A DNA stretch of 64,000 bases from Dechloromonas sp. HYN0024 (GCF_003441615.1 NZ_CP031842.1:2674001-2738000); one strand, 5' to 3'. Positions 11,432 through 21,312 are shown, counted from the stretch's first letter. Notes: generated from the sequence alone by a model not told the origin. A program made the numbers and translations.

Positions 11432-12357
11432 TACAGTTTCTCTGCGACCCGCATCACAGCACTACGCGCCCGCGGATTGGCGCCAATTTCCGCCACGGAG
11501 GGTTTCATCGGCTTGCCAAGCAGGCGCAGCTTCGGCTTCGGCAACTGATCAGCGCGCAAGGGCAAGCCCTTGGGCAGATCATCGGCCGTCGACTGGGCGC
11601 GCATGAAATTCTTGACGATGCGATCCTCCAGCGAGTGAAAGCAGATCACCACCAGCCGACCACCTGGCTTGAGCAAGCCAAGTGCCTGCGGCAGGGCTAC
11701 CTCCAGCTGGCGGAGCTCTTGATTGATATGAATCCGTAGAGCTTGAAAGCTGCGCGTCGCCGGGTCCTGCCCTGGCTCACGGGTGCGCACGGTCTCGCGT
11801 ACGAGGGCCGCGAACTGACCTGTTGTGACAATTGGTTGTTCGACCCGAGCAGCCACAACCTTCTTTGCAATCTGGAAAGCAAACCGTTCTTCGCCATAAT
11901 TTCTAATGACCTCCGTTATGTCCCGTATTTCGGCCCGTGCCAGCCACTCGGCTGCCGTCTCGCCCTGCGTCGTATCCATACGCATGTCGAGCGGCGCGTC
12001 GTAGCGAAAGCTGAAGCCGCGCTCCCCATCGTCGATTTGCGGCGACGACACCCCTACATCAAACAAGATCCCATCCACATCGCTAACCCGCGCGTCGGCA
12101 GCCGCCTCACACAGCTCGCCGAAAGCACGATGGACCAGCAAAAACCGGGAATCAGAAATAGCCGCACCCGCCGCAATCGCTTGCGGGTCGCGATCAACCG
12201 CCACCAGGCGGCCACTTTCATTCAGCGCAGAAAGAATCCGGCGGCTATGGCCACCGCGCCCGAAGGTGGCATCGATATAAGTACCGCCGGCCTTGATCGC
12301 CAGCGCACTTACCGCCTCCTCGAGCAGCACCGTCACATGGGCGGCACCGCGGGTCAC
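11431..12357 (-). CDS. rsmH: 16S rRNA (cytosine-1402-N4)-methyltransferase
   Basis: SAM-dependent methyltransferase acting on 16S rRNA C1402, formerly MraW. The protein has 308 aa. It starts with [13 protein letters not shown], the SAM-binding motif is [16 protein letters not shown], and conserved segments [20 protein letters not shown] and [17 protein letters not shown] are present. It overlaps mraZ by 4 bases and ftsL by 1. The position as second gene of the dcw operon is standard. Confidence 0.97.
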   Translation of the reverse strand: MTRGAAHVTVLLEEAVSALAIKAGGTYIDATFGRGGHSRRILSALNESGRLVAVDRDPQAIAAGAAISDSRFLLVHRAFGELCEAAADARVSDVDGILFDVGVSSPQIDDGERGFSFRYDAPLDMRMDTTQGETAAEWLARAEIRDITEVIRNYGEERFAFQIAKKVVAARVEQPIVTTGQFAALVRETVRTREPGQDPATRSFQALRIHINQELRQLEVALPQALGLLKPGGRLVVICFHSLEDRIVKNFMRAQSTADDLPKGLPLRADQLPKPKLRLLGKPMKPSVAEIGANPRARSAVMRVAEKL

Positions 12358-12800
12358 AGGACAATATCCCCGAAGCCCGGCGGCAAATCGCCGGACAGCG
12401 CCTCGGCAGCCAGATCGTTCTGCTGCCTCCAGCCAGCCTCACTCCAAATTTCGAAGTGCGAGCCCATACCGACCAGATAGACGGTCTTTTCGAACTTGGC
12501 GTAATCGCGCAACTCCGGGGCAATCAGGATACGACCCGCCGAATCCGGCTCCTCGGTGCGCGCATTACCAACCAGCACGCGTTTGATTGAAGCCGAACGA
12601 GGATCAAGGCTGGATGCCTTGAGAATCTGTTCGCGGATCGGCTGCCAGGCGGGCGACGGATAGAGCAGGAGGCAGCGATGCGGATGCGCGGTCAGCACCA
12701 GCGAGCCTTCACTGGCAGCGAGCAGGGCGTCACGGTGCCTTGCCGGTATGGCAAGCCGTCCCTTCGCATCCAGATTAAGTGCTGCTGCGCCTTCAAACAT
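12354..12800 (-). CDS. mraZ: Transcriptional regulator MraZ
   Basis: AbrB-like, ring-forming DNA-binding protein that in E. coli represses the dcw operon it heads. The protein has 148 aa with two tandem MraZ repeats. The start at 12798-12800 was chosen because [20 protein letters not shown] aligns with the family N-terminus. A GAGGAG ribosome-binding site lies about 9 bases upstream. An in-frame ATG nine codons earlier would overlap the operator and lacks a better site. The second repeat has an [17 protein letters not shown] segment. Confidence 0.95.
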   Translation of the reverse strand: MFEGAAALNLDAKGRLAIPARHRDALLAASEGSLVLTAHPHRCLLLYPSPAWQPIREQILKASSLDPRSASIKRVLVGNARTEEPDSAGRILIAPELRDYAKFEKTVYLVGMGSHFEIWSEAGWRQQNDLAAEALSGDLPPGFGDIVL

Positions 12801-12817
12801 TTCCCGTCTCGCTCCTC

Positions 12818-12874
12818 GTTTTCCCACTTTTCTACACGTTTACCCACTTTAGAACAACGAATGCACTCAGTCAA
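12818..12874 (-). promoter_or_regulatory. dcw operon promoter with three 10-bp MraZ-type boxes
   Basis: On the minus strand a TTGACT -35 (12869-12874), a 17-bp spacer and a TAAAGT -10 (12846-12851) are visible. Immediately downstream, and overlapping the -10, are three exactly tandem 10-mers: GTGGGTAAAC (12838-12847), GTGTAGAAAA (12828-12837, degenerate) and GTGGGAAAAC (12818-12827). Known MraZ operators are GTGGG-type repeats spaced 10 bp apart, so autorepression is inferred. The rest of the gap to 13100 shows no gene or clear terminator. Confidence 0.8.
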
Positions 12875-13100
12875 GCGGGAAATCGGATTTTTTTCTTATG
12901 CAACAAGGACTTACAGATGTTTTCTGCGACGATTTTTGAGGAAAATTACCCTTAAAAATCAATGCGAGAACATCGACACTTAAAGTGACTTATCAGGAGT
13001 GGGAAAGCTTGGGATATTTGCTCGCAAGCCGACGCCGCATAAAAATCAGCAGGCAAGGAAGCTCAACTAACCAGCAGGCCATCGGCCCGCCGCGATCGAA

Positions 13101-14342
13101 TCAAGCCGAAAAAACGGAAACCCTGTTCCTGCCGTCGTTCTTGGAACGATAAAGGGCCCGATCGGCGCACCGGGTCAGTTCGTCCGGTGTCTTGCCATGC
13201 TCGGGGAAGGCAGCCACCCCAAGCGAAACAGTGAAACAGACAGGTGCTCCACCAGCCGGAACGGCTAGCCGTTCAACCGCCTCCCGCCACGCCTGTGCGC
13301 GCTGGATGGCAGCATCGAGCGGCATGTTGGGGAGCAGGATAAGGAACTCCTCGCCACCATAGCGACAGGCAACATCCTCGGCCCTGACGTTGGCCAGCAG
13401 GGTTGCTGCCAGCATGCGCAAGGCCTCGTCACCCACCTGGTGACCATGGGTATCGTTGACCTGCTTGAAGTAATCGATATCGAGCATCACCAACGACAAC
13501 GGCGCTCCCTCGCGACGGGCGCGGGAAACCTCGCGTTCCAGTGTTTCATCGAGATAGCGCCGGTTATAGAGACCGGTCAGGCTGTCGCGCACAGCCAGAT
13601 CCTGAAGCGCCGTCTGCAGACGGCCAATCTCCTCGATGCGGGCGTGCAATTGACGATTGGTTTCGCGCAAGGCCAGTTCTGCCGCCTTGCGTTCGCTGAC
13701 GTTGCGCGTAATCCCGAGAATCGTATGGGCCACCCCTTCGGCATTGTGCAGGTAACTCGACACCACTTCGGTCTGAATCACCTCGCCGCCCCGGCACACC
13801 TTCTCCAGCTCGCTGACCACCACCTTGGCGGTCTTATCGCCAGCGGCGATACGGCGCAGGCTTAGATCAATGTCGCGCGCCAGCCGCGCCGCAGAATCCG
13901 GCGTAAGACAGGCATCGAATGGCCGACCCACCAGATCCTCCGGCAAATAACCGCACAGTTCGGTAATCGAAGGGCTGACGTAGGTGTAGCAGCGTGATGC
14001 AATATCGAGCGTCCAGATGACGTCATGGCTGTTTTCCGCCAGCATGCGATAGCGCGCCTCACTTTCCATCAACCTGGCGGCTATCACACCCTCTTCTTTT
14101 TCCACCCGCAACAGGCGAATCAGGAGCAGCGACAAGGCAAGGAAAAGCAACAGCGCCGAAACCGCTGCGACACCAAGGCCGGGATTTGACCCCACGGTAA
14201 AATCATCACCCTGCAAACCTCGCGCACCGAACAAAAACAGAATCAGTGCAACGCCCAGCCAGGTGAACAGAAAAAACAGCACCAACCGAAGACGCGCCCC
14301 AAAGGTTCGTCGGTTCTTGTATCCGGAGGGGCTTATATCCAT
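13101..14342 (-). CDS. Membrane PAS-GGDEF diguanylate cyclase
   Basis: Predicted to make cyclic di-GMP from GTP. The protein has 413 aa. Two N-terminal membrane helices (about residues 19-42 and 54-76) precede a PAS sensor domain (about 90-215, with NSHDVIWTLDIASRCYTYVS), a short coiled linker, and a C-terminal GGDEF domain (about 245-413). The catalytic motif is GGEEF, so the cyclase should be active. RAED, five residues before it, matches the RxxD product-inhibition site. The gene stands alone between the dcw promoter and dsbC. The PAS ligand cannot be told from sequence. Confidence 0.9.
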   Translation of the reverse strand: MDISPSGYKNRRTFGARLRLVLFFLFTWLGVALILFLFGARGLQGDDFTVGSNPGLGVAAVSALLLFLALSLLLIRLLRVEKEEGVIAARLMESEARYRMLAENSHDVIWTLDIASRCYTYVSPSITELCGYLPEDLVGRPFDACLTPDSAARLARDIDLSLRRIAAGDKTAKVVVSELEKVCRGGEVIQTEVVSSYLHNAEGVAHTILGITRNVSERKAAELALRETNRQLHARIEEIGRLQTALQDLAVRDSLTGLYNRRYLDETLEREVSRARREGAPLSLVMLDIDYFKQVNDTHGHQVGDEALRMLAATLLANVRAEDVACRYGGEEFLILLPNMPLDAAIQRAQAWREAVERLAVPAGGAPVCFTVSLGVAAFPEHGKTPDELTRCADRALYRSKNDGRNRVSVFSA

Positions 14343-14416
14343 CAGCCAATCATGCCATTCGGATCATCAAATCACAACAGCCCCAGCCAGCGACACCTCG
14401 GCACCAAAGCCGTTGC

Positions 14417-15118
14417 TTATTTTGCCTGACTGAGCTTCTGCTCGATCCGGGCCAGCGGAATGGCCCCGGGAACACGCTCGCCATCGGCAAAGAACATGGT
14501 CGGCGTACCGGTGATATTGAGTTTGCGGCCAAACTCCTGATTCTTGGTCACCGCTGTCGTGTCGCAGTCCTCACGCCCAGCCGGCGCCTTGCCGTCGACC
14601 ATCCAGTCGTTCCATGCCTTGGCGCGATCAGCCGAGCACCAGATCTGCTTGGATTTGCGGACAGAGTCCTCTGAGAGGATGGGCAGCAGGAAGGTGTAGA
14701 CCGTAACGTTATCGAGCTTCAGCAACTCCTTGGCCAGACGTTTGCAATAACCGCAGTTGGGATCCTCGAAGGTGGCCAGGGTGCGCTTGCCATCGCCGCG
14801 CACCTGCTTGATGGCGCGATCGAGCGGCAAGTCGCTGAATTTGATGGCGGACAGCTTCTTCATGCGCTCTTCGGTAACATTTTTCATGGTCTTGCCATCG
14901 ATCAGAGGACCGACAATGATCGCCGTACCCTTTTCATCTGTATATACGATATTGCCATCAGCAAAGACTTCGTATAAGCCCATGAAGCCAGACTTGGTGA
15001 CGCTTTCCACCTTGGCGCCAAGTTTGCTCTCCATCATTTTGCGGACTTCTGCCTCATCGGCCGCTACGTTCAGGCAAAACGTCATAACCAAAACCGTCGG
15101 CAACAATTTGTTCAACAT
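14417..15118 (-). CDS. dsbC: Periplasmic thiol:disulfide isomerase DsbC
   Basis: Isomerises wrong disulfides in the periplasm. The protein has 233 aa. An N-terminal signal peptide (about 20 residues, ending near VAADEAE) is followed by the DsbC dimerisation domain and a thioredoxin domain with the active site CGYC in DPNCGYCKRLAKELL. A second cysteine pair, as in DsbC, is present (Cys in QIWCSADRA and in REDCDTTAV). TGTPTMFFADG is the cis-Pro region. It lies 10 bases after the Ubi-type hydroxylase and is probably co-transcribed with it. Confidence 0.92.
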   Translation of the reverse strand: MLNKLLPTVLVMTFCLNVAADEAEVRKMMESKLGAKVESVTKSGFMGLYEVFADGNIVYTDEKGTAIIVGPLIDGKTMKNVTEERMKKLSAIKFSDLPLDRAIKQVRGDGKRTLATFEDPNCGYCKRLAKELLKLDNVTVYTFLLPILSEDSVRKSKQIWCSADRAKAWNDWMVDGKAPAGREDCDTTAVTKNQEFGRKLNITGTPTMFFADGERVPGAIPLARIEQKLSQAK

Positions 15119-15127
15119 GTGAATCTC

Positions 15128-16291
15128 CTAGAGGGCGCCGAGCGCATAGCGCACCAGGGCATTTTTGATTAGAGGCAGCCCGTTGGCCATATCCAGGCCA
15201 AAGTTGCGCAAGGGGCGCAAACCGGCAGGCGAAGCCTTGAACATACGACGCAGGCTGTCAGTGGTCGTCTGCATCAATACGGTTTCCTCGCGACGCGCCC
15301 GCTGATAACGCTGCAGGAATCGTTCCTGCCCGATATCCTGCCACGGCTGGGTGGCCGCCAGCTGAGCGGCAAGCACCATAGCATCCTGAAATCCGAGGTT
15401 GATGCCATGACCGGACAAGGGATGAATACCATGCGCCGCATCACCGACCAGAGCGAGACGGGGCGCAACGGTCTTCGGGACGCGCATCAGACGCAAGGGG
15501 AAGGCTGCCGGGGAAGTAAGTTGTTCGAGCTGACCGAGCACCCGTCCGCCAGCATCTGCCACCCGCTCACAGAGCATCTCGGGCGACAGGGCACAAAGTT
15601 GGTCAGCATGGTCATCTGGACTTGACCACACGATAGAGATGCGGTTCCCGGGCAAAGGAAGATAGGCCAGCACACCATCGTCGCGAAACCACTGGAAGGC
15701 GGTATTGTTATGCGGCCTTTCCGTAGCGAAATTGGCAACCAGGCCTTTTTCGCCATATGGCGTATTGACCGCAGCCAGTCCGGCAGCCTGACGCACCCAC
15801 GAATCGCGACCATCAGCACCGACCAGCAGACGGGCCGACAACACCGTGCCATCGGAAAGGTGGAGGACGGCTGCATCCTGGCGAAACTCGAGCGAGTCAG
15901 GCCGGGCCGGGCAGAATAACGTGAGATTGCCCTGGCGCTTGGCGCTTTCCCAGAACTCGCAGGCCATCTGCGATGACTCAAGGATCCAGCCCAGTTCGGG
16001 AACGCCAGTCTCAAAAGCGGAAAAATCGAGTCGGCCGCCGTCATCGCCATGAATTTGCATGGTGCGGATGGGGGCCATTCTGGCCGCATCGAGATGGCGC
16101 CAGGCACCGATCGCCTCAAGAAACGAGACATTGGCCGGACTGATCGCGTAAATGCGCGCATCCCAGCCCTCCGGCAGACGCGGAGGCTGGCTTTCGACGA
16201 GCGCGATACGCAGGCGAGTGTCGCGCAGAGCGAGAGCGAGACTGGCGCCGGCCAGCCCACCACCAACGATGATCAGATCAAACTGCTGCAT
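15128..16291 (-). CDS. UbiH/UbiF/COQ6-family FAD-dependent hydroxylase
   Basis: Probable ring hydroxylase of ubiquinone biosynthesis. The protein has 387 aa with the N-terminal FAD dinucleotide fold FDLIIVGGGLAGASLALAL, the DG motif LLVGADGRDSWVRQAAG (about residue 160), and the second FAD motif RLALVGDAAHGIHPLSGHGI near residue 280. This pattern defines the UbiH/UbiF/VisC/COQ6 group. Which ring position it hydroxylates cannot be decided from motifs, so no symbol is given. It is upstream of dsbC in the same direction. Confidence 0.85.
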   Translation of the reverse strand: MQQFDLIIVGGGLAGASLALALRDTRLRIALVESQPPRLPEGWDARIYAISPANVSFLEAIGAWRHLDAARMAPIRTMQIHGDDGGRLDFSAFETGVPELGWILESSQMACEFWESAKRQGNLTLFCPARPDSLEFRQDAAVLHLSDGTVLSARLLVGADGRDSWVRQAAGLAAVNTPYGEKGLVANFATERPHNNTAFQWFRDDGVLAYLPLPGNRISIVWSSPDDHADQLCALSPEMLCERVADAGGRVLGQLEQLTSPAAFPLRLMRVPKTVAPRLALVGDAAHGIHPLSGHGINLGFQDAMVLAAQLAATQPWQDIGQERFLQRYQRARREETVLMQTTTDSLRRMFKASPAGLRPLRNFGLDMANGLPLIKNALVRYALGAL

Positions 16292-16331
16292 GACGGCGAT
16301 TATGCCGCTTCAGGGGAATGAAACAAGCAGA

Positions 16332-16700
16332 TCAGGCGGGCGTGCCGCCAGTGCCGCCACCACCGCCGGTTTGCGGCTTGTTCGGGCGGGGCCGACGATT
16401 GTTGTTGGTGCGCGGGCGATGCTTCTTCTGCTGCTGGCCCGGGCCACCACCGGGATTGCCACCCGGCTTGCCGTGCTGCATGTTGCTACGTCCGGGATTG
16501 CCCCCCAGCGGCTCGTTGCTGGAGATACGGTTACCCGGTGCGAGCTGAATTTCCAGCTCGATGATTTCGTCCCACTGTTCGTCGGTGCGATCTCGCTCGG
16601 GAATCGAGAGAAGATCACGCAGGCGGCGACGCGTATCGGGCGGCGGTGGCGCTGCAGCGACGGGAACTTCGGGCGGGTTTTCTGGATTGGGATTGTTCAT
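16332..16700 (-). CDS. Low-complexity hypothetical protein
   Basis: The protein has 122 aa and no recognised family. The N-terminus is Pro/Ala-rich (PPEVPVAAAPPPPDTRRRLR). A short charged helix-like part follows (LLSIPERDRTDEQWDEIIEL, about residues 31-50). The C-terminal half is Gly/Asn/Arg/Pro/Gln-rich and strongly basic, ending in a GGGGGTGG tract. There is no signal peptide and no membrane segment. The basic disordered tail suggests nucleic-acid contact, but this is only inference. It lies just after the HU terminator, before the Ubi hydroxylase. Confidence 0.6.
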   Translation of the reverse strand: MNNPNPENPPEVPVAAAPPPPDTRRRLRDLLSIPERDRTDEQWDEIIELEIQLAPGNRISSNEPLGGNPGRSNMQHGKPGGNPGGGPGQQQKKHRPRTNNNRRPRPNKPQTGGGGGTGGTPA

Positions 16701-16707
16701 TGCAACT

Positions 16708-16742
16708 TAAAAAAAGCGGAGCCCGTCAAAGACGAACCCCGC
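16708..16742 (-). terminator. Rho-independent terminator after the HU gene
   Basis: Read on the minus strand, an imperfect GC-rich hairpin with arms GCGG...CCGC and CGTC...GACG around a TTT loop (16716-16742) is followed by a run of T bases (16708-16715). It lies 16 bases past the HU stop codon, so it would end the HU transcript before the low-complexity gene. Confidence 0.7.
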
Positions 16743-16758
16743 ATTCGATAACACCGGA

Positions 16759-17058
16759 TTACTTCTTCTTGGCGGCGGTCTTTTTAGCAGCGACCGAAGC
16801 CTTGAAAGCCGTACCAGCAGTAAATTTCGGAACCGTGGTAGCGGGAATTTTCAGCGTAGCGCCGGTTTTGGGATTCTTGCCGGTGCGCGCTGCGCGCTTG
16901 GCGGACTTGAAAGTACCGAAGCCAACAAGTGTAACTGACTCCCCTTTGGTAACGGTCTTAACCACCGCTCCGATAATTGCAGACAGCGCCTTGTCAGCAG
17001 CAGCCTTGGTTATACCAGCTTCTTTTGCAGCAACTTCGACCAGCTCGGATTTATTCAT
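16759..17058 (-). CDS. HU-family histone-like DNA-binding protein
   Basis: Nucleoid-associated protein that bends DNA. The protein has 99 aa, starting MNKSELVEVAAKEAGITKAA, with core VTLVGFGTFKSAKRAARTG and the DNA-gripping arm RTGKNPKTGATLKIPA. Compared with the usual 90-aa HU it carries a short Lys/Ala tail (AAKKTAAKKK), a known variation in some proteobacteria that adds non-specific DNA contacts. AGGAGG seven bases before the ATG is a strong ribosome-binding site. Monocistronic, with its own terminator. Confidence 0.93.
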   Translation of the reverse strand: MNKSELVEVAAKEAGITKAAADKALSAIIGAVVKTVTKGESVTLVGFGTFKSAKRAARTGKNPKTGATLKIPATTVPKFTAGTAFKASVAAKKTAAKKK

Positions 17059-17226
17059 CTAAGTGCCTCCTAGTTACCTATCAATGTTTAAGAAAACTGG
17101 CCGTCGGAACGGCAGCACAATAAAAGTAGCACACCTTTTTAAATAAGTGTTGGCCCAAGAGTGCCTATTTGCGGGCGATTGCAAGAAAATTTGTAATATT
17201 CATACGTCAGCCACACGCTTTAGCCC

Positions 17227-17261
17227 AAAAAGACAAACCCGGCGACTTGCCGGGTTTGTCT
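17227..17261 (-). terminator. Strong terminator of the nap operon
   Basis: A perfect 13-bp inverted repeat, arms 17231-17243 and 17249-17261, surrounds a 5-base loop. On the minus strand it is followed by a T-rich stretch (TTTTTGGG). It lies 20 bases past the napC stop and is placed to end the napDABC transcript before the HU promoter region. Confidence 0.88.
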
Positions 17262-17281
17262 TGAGGTGCGCAAAAACGAGC

Positions 17282-17932
17282 CTATTTGCTCTCGGGCTTG
17301 GCCTCTTCCCTGGCCGGCTCGGCTGGCTTTTCGCCATGCGAGATAGCAACGGCACCATCATTCTGCTTGCCGATATGCTGGTCAATGGCCGGCAGTTGGT
17401 GGGCAATTCCCTTGTGACAGTCGATACACGTCTTGCCTTCGATAAAGGCTTGCGGATGCTGCCGGGCGGCACGATTGCCCTGCTCGGTATAGTCCATGTA
17501 GTCGAAGCGGTGACAGTTACGACACTCTTGCGAATCGTTCGCCTTCATCCGACGCCATTCGTTCTGCGCCAGCTGACCACGTTTGGCGTTGAACTTCTCC
17601 GGCGTATCGATGGTCCCGAGGATCTTGTGCAGGACTTCATTGGACGCCTGGATCTTGCGGATCATCTTGGGGCCCCACTCCTTGGGGACGTGACAATCCG
17701 GACAGGTGGCACGAACCCCGGTCCGGTTGGTGTAGTGCACCGTGTTTTGATATTCGCGGAAGACGTTTTCCTCCATTTCGTGACACGAGATACAGAACGC
17801 TTCCTTGTTGGTGGCCTCCAGGGCCCAGTTGAAGCCCCCCCAGAAGACAATACCGGCGACGAACAGGCCAAGAACAGTGACCAGCCCGATGCGTTTGACC
17901 CATGCGGGCGTGAATTTATCGAGACTCATCAT
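17282..17932 (-). CDS. napC: Tetraheme quinol dehydrogenase NapC (NapC/NirT family)
   Basis: Membrane-anchored c-type cytochrome that oxidises quinol and passes electrons to NapB/NapA in the periplasm. The protein has 216 aa with one N-terminal membrane helix (about residues 13-35). Four haem-binding CxxCH motifs are visible: CISCH, CPDCH, CRNCH and CIDCH. A C-terminal charged tail ([16 protein letters not shown]) is unusual but not disruptive. It overlaps napB by 4 bases and is the last gene of the nap operon. Confidence 0.95.
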   Translation of the reverse strand: MMSLDKFTPAWVKRIGLVTVLGLFVAGIVFWGGFNWALEATNKEAFCISCHEMEENVFREYQNTVHYTNRTGVRATCPDCHVPKEWGPKMIRKIQASNEVLHKILGTIDTPEKFNAKRGQLAQNEWRRMKANDSQECRNCHRFDYMDYTEQGNRAARQHPQAFIEGKTCIDCHKGIAHQLPAIDQHIGKQNDGAVAISHGEKPAEPAREEAKPESK

Positions 17933-18372
17933 TCCCCCTTCTTGGCAGCCGGCTTATATATATTGGCGACGAGCGGCTTGGCGTCGAACTGCGGCACGTG
18001 GCACTGCATGCAGAAATAGCGGCGCGGCGAAATATTGCTTTGCTTCTTATCTTCGCGGTCCAGGTAGTGCGACTTGGCTACCTTGGTCGCCCCGGTTTCC
18101 TCGGCGCGCTCCTTGGAGTGGCAGTCCATGCACTTGTTGAAGTTCTGCGTGATGTTGTAACCCTTGATGCTGTGCGGAATCAGCGGCGGCTGTTTCTGGA
18201 AGTTGCGCGGAATGACGCTCTGTTCCTTTTCGGGACGGAACATGTCAACCTTCGAATTCCCCTCGATCGACTCGATACCGATCTCATTCACCCGCAGTTC
18301 CTGCGCGCTGACGCCTCCAGCTCCCCCGAGGAGCATGCCGGCGGCCAAAGCCAGAGCAGTGATCAATCTCAT
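17929..18372 (-). CDS. napB: Diheme cytochrome NapB, small subunit of periplasmic nitrate reductase
   Basis: Receives electrons from NapC and passes them to NapA. The protein has 147 aa with a signal peptide ([17 protein letters not shown]...SAQE) and two haem motifs, CMDCH and CMQCH. The start at 18370-18372 is preferred: GGAGG lies 8 bases upstream, whereas the ATG two codons earlier is only 2 bases from that site. Conserved NapB segments [20 protein letters not shown] and [12 protein letters not shown] are present. Confidence 0.94.
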   Translation of the reverse strand: MRLITALALAAGMLLGGAGGVSAQELRVNEIGIESIEGNSKVDMFRPEKEQSVIPRNFQKQPPLIPHSIKGYNITQNFNKCMDCHSKERAEETGATKVAKSHYLDREDKKQSNISPRRYFCMQCHVPQFDAKPLVANIYKPAAKKGE

Positions 18373-18446
18373 ATTCATTACCTCCGATGAACGGCCGAGG
18401 CGCTGCCACCGGCCGCTTTTTCGCTCATTTTTGTCGTTAACCGTCA

Positions 18447-20960
18447 TCAGACCCGAGTGACCTTGACCGCACACTTCTTGTAGTCCGTTTCCTTGGAAAT
18501 CGGACAGGTGGCATCCAGGGTCAGCTTGTTGACCAGACGACCGGCATCGAAGAAGGGGATGAAGACCAAGCCACGTGGCGGCTTGTTGCGGCCGCGCGTT
18601 TCAACCCGGAGCTGGATTTCTCCACGCCGCGAAGCCACCTTGACCTCCATGCCGCGCTGCAGTCCACGCGCCTTGGCATCATCCGGGTGCATGAAAACGA
18701 CGGCATCCGGGAAAGCCTTGTACAGCTCGGGAACACGGCGGGTCATCGAACCGGTGTGCCAATGCTCAAGGACGCGACCGGTCGACAACCACATGTCGAA
18801 TTCTTTGTCCGGCGACTCGGCTGGCGGCTGGTAGGGCAGCGCGAAGATCACTGCCTTGCCGTCCTTGTGGCCGTAGAACTTCACGCCCTCACCCTTCTTG
18901 ACGTAAGAGTCATAACCTTCGCGGAAGCGCCACAGCGTTTCCTTGCCATCGACCACCGGCCAGCGCAGGCCACGCGCCTGGTGGTAGGTATCGAACGGCG
19001 CCAGGTCGTGGCCGTGGCCTCGCCCGAAGGCAGCGTATTCCTCGAAGAGCCCCTTCTGAACGTAGAAACCGAAGTGCTTGGACTCGTCGTTATCGAAGCC
19101 GGAGGCCGTTTCGCCGACTTTGTACTTGTTCACCACACCATTGGCAAAAAGGGCGTCATACATCGTCTTGCCCTTGAGCTTGGGCGCCTTGGCGAGCAAT
19201 TCGGCGGGCCAGACCTCCTCCAACTTGAAACGCTTGGAAAACTCCATAACCTGCCAAAGATCGGAGCGTGCCTCGCCCGGGGCCTTGACCTGCTGCCGCC
19301 AGAACTGGGTACGCCGCTCGGCATTGCCGTAGGCACCTTCCTTCTCGACCCACATGGCGGTCGGCAGGATGAGGTCGGCCGCCATTGCCGAGACGGTCGG
19401 ATAGGGGTCGGAGACGACGATGAAGTTCTCCGGCTTGCGCCAGCCCGGATAGAGTTCTTCGTTAATGTTCGGTCCGGCCTGCATGTTGTTGTTGCACTGC
19501 TGCCAGTAGAAATTGACCTTGCCGTCCTTGAGCGCCCGGGCCATGGCCACGGCGTGGAAGCCGATCTTGTCGGGGATGGTGCCTTCGGGCAGCCCCCACA
19601 ACTCTTCCGTGTGCTTGCGATGATCCGGGTTGGTGACGACCATGTCGGCCGGCAAACGATGCGAGAAGGTACCGACCTCCCGTGCCGTACCGCAGGCCGA
19701 CGGCTGCCCGGTCAGCGAGAAGGGGCTGTTGCCCGGCTCGGAAATCTTGCCGGTCAGCAGGTGGATGTTGTAAACGAGGTTGTTCGCCCAGGTGCCGCGC
19801 GTGTGCTGATTGAACCCCATGGTCCAGAATGAAATGACCTTGACCTTGGGATCGGCGTACAACTCGGCCAACGCCTTGAGATCCTTCTCGGCCACGCCGG
19901 ACAGCTTGGAGACCTTCTCGACGGTGTATTCGGAGACGAATTTCTTGAACTCGTCAAAGGTAATCGGCTCGGACTTTCCGGTATCGCCCTTCGGCTTGCC
20001 GTCGGCATCCGGATAACCGTTGCTCGTCGCGTTCTTTTCCAGGGCATGCGTCGGCCGCAGACCGTAGCCGATGTCGGTGGCGCTCTTCTTGAAATTGATG
20101 TTCTTGTCGACGAAAGCCTGATTCACCTTGCCGGTCTGGATAATGTAATTGGCGATGTAATTGAGGATCGCCAGATCCGTCTGCGGCGTGAAGATCATCG
20201 GAATATCGGCCAGCTCATACGAGCGGTGCTCGAAGGTCGACAGCACGGCGACCTTGACCCCCTTGTTCGAGAGCTTGCGGTCGGTGATGCGGGTCCACAG
20301 GATCGGGTGCATCTCGGCCATGTTGGAGCCCCACAACACGAAGGCATCGGCATGCTCGATGTCGTCGTAGCAACCCATCGGCTCGTCGATACCAAAAGTG
20401 CGCATGAAACCGGCAACCGCCGAAGCCATGCAGTGACGGGCGTTGGGATCGAGGTTATTGGTGCGGAAACCGGCCTTCATCAACTTGGCGGCGGCGTAGC
20501 CCTCCCAGATCGTCCACTGCCCCGAACCGAACATCGCCAGGCCGTTCGGCCCCTTGGCCTTGAGCGTCGCTTTGGCCTTTTCTTCCATGATGTCGAAAGC
20601 CTGTTTCCAGGAAATCGGCGCAAAATCACCGTTCTTGTCGAACTTGCCGCCCTTCATGCGCAGCATCGGCGTCTTCAGACGATCCGCGCCGTACATGATC
20701 TTCGACAGGAAATAGCCCTTGATACAGTTGAGGCCTCGATTGACCGGCGCATCAGGGTCGCCCTGCGTCGCCACGACACGCCCTTCCTGGGTTCCGACCA
20801 GAACGCCACAACCCGTTCCGCAAAAGCGGCAGGCTGCCTTGTCCCAGCGAATCTCGTCCTTCCCCTGCGCCACGGCCGTACCGGACGCCGACAAACCTGC
20901 TGCCGACATGGCCGCTGCTGCTGCATTGGCCTTGATGAAATCGCGTCGATTGAGCTTCAC
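18447..20960 (-). CDS. napA: Periplasmic nitrate reductase catalytic subunit
   Basis: Mo-bisMGD enzyme reducing nitrate to nitrite in the periplasm. The protein has 837 aa. The Tat signal is [19 protein letters not shown] (twin Arg). The [4Fe-4S] site follows as [10 protein letters not shown] with the fourth Cys in [26 protein letters not shown] contains the Cys expected to bind molybdenum. The C-terminal molybdopterin dinucleotide-binding domain is complete ([18 protein letters not shown]). It overlaps napD by 4 bases; napB follows after 74 bases. Confidence 0.97.
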   Translation of the reverse strand: MKLNRRDFIKANAAAAAMSAAGLSASGTAVAQGKDEIRWDKAACRFCGTGCGVLVGTQEGRVVATQGDPDAPVNRGLNCIKGYFLSKIMYGADRLKTPMLRMKGGKFDKNGDFAPISWKQAFDIMEEKAKATLKAKGPNGLAMFGSGQWTIWEGYAAAKLMKAGFRTNNLDPNARHCMASAVAGFMRTFGIDEPMGCYDDIEHADAFVLWGSNMAEMHPILWTRITDRKLSNKGVKVAVLSTFEHRSYELADIPMIFTPQTDLAILNYIANYIIQTGKVNQAFVDKNINFKKSATDIGYGLRPTHALEKNATSNGYPDADGKPKGDTGKSEPITFDEFKKFVSEYTVEKVSKLSGVAEKDLKALAELYADPKVKVISFWTMGFNQHTRGTWANNLVYNIHLLTGKISEPGNSPFSLTGQPSACGTAREVGTFSHRLPADMVVTNPDHRKHTEELWGLPEGTIPDKIGFHAVAMARALKDGKVNFYWQQCNNNMQAGPNINEELYPGWRKPENFIVVSDPYPTVSAMAADLILPTAMWVEKEGAYGNAERRTQFWRQQVKAPGEARSDLWQVMEFSKRFKLEEVWPAELLAKAPKLKGKTMYDALFANGVVNKYKVGETASGFDNDESKHFGFYVQKGLFEEYAAFGRGHGHDLAPFDTYHQARGLRWPVVDGKETLWRFREGYDSYVKKGEGVKFYGHKDGKAVIFALPYQPPAESPDKEFDMWLSTGRVLEHWHTGSMTRRVPELYKAFPDAVVFMHPDDAKARGLQRGMEVKVASRRGEIQLRVETRGRNKPPRGLVFIPFFDAGRLVNKLTLDATCPISKETDYKKCAVKVTRV

Positions 20961-21217
20961 GCCTCTACCTCCTCGGTATCTACTGATTCGTCGTCGCTGA
21001 ATTGATAAACCATGGCCACCGATGCGACGCCGGGAACGCCATGTAAGGCCACATATTTGTCAGCGGCCGAATTGGTATCGTCGTCCTCGAGCGTGACGAC
21101 CACCTTCCCCTCCGCACTCCGGGCGTGAATTTCCACCCCGGCCATCCGGAGAAGCGCCGCACAGGCCTCATCGAGGCGCTCCGGGGCGATATAAATAATG
21201 GCGCTGGAAATGTTCAT
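20957..21217 (-). CDS. napD: NapA maturation chaperone NapD
   Basis: Binds the NapA Tat signal peptide and controls its export. The protein has 86 aa, starting [20 protein letters not shown], and the family-typical [20 protein letters not shown] is near the C-terminus. It is the first gene of the operon napD-napA-napB-napC. No napE, napF, napG or napH is seen on either side, so the electron route must rely on NapC. Confidence 0.92.
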   Translation of the reverse strand: MNISSAIIYIAPERLDEACAALLRMAGVEIHARSAEGKVVVTLEDDDTNSAADKYVALHGVPGVASVAMVYQFSDDESVDTEEVEA

Positions 21218-21290
21218 CCGGCCGACCTCCTCAAGCTTCGGTAGCCCAATGCAACCGTGGACAGCAGTGTTCCCGATAGCACCGTGCCAT

Positions 21291-21312
21291 GAATTTGATG
21301 CGCATCAAATTC
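21291..21312. promoter_or_regulatory. FNR/Anr-type site inside a perfect 22-bp palindrome
   Basis: The bases 21291-21312 form a perfect palindrome whose core 21295-21308 matches the FNR consensus TTGAT-N4-ATCAA at every defined position. It lies 74 bases upstream of napD (minus) and about 195 bases upstream of ahpC (plus). Oxygen-responsive control of napDABC by an FNR/Anr regulator is the natural inference. A NarL-like heptamer TACCAAT is at 21338-21344 but is single and weak. I see no confident -10 for napD. Confidence 0.85.
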
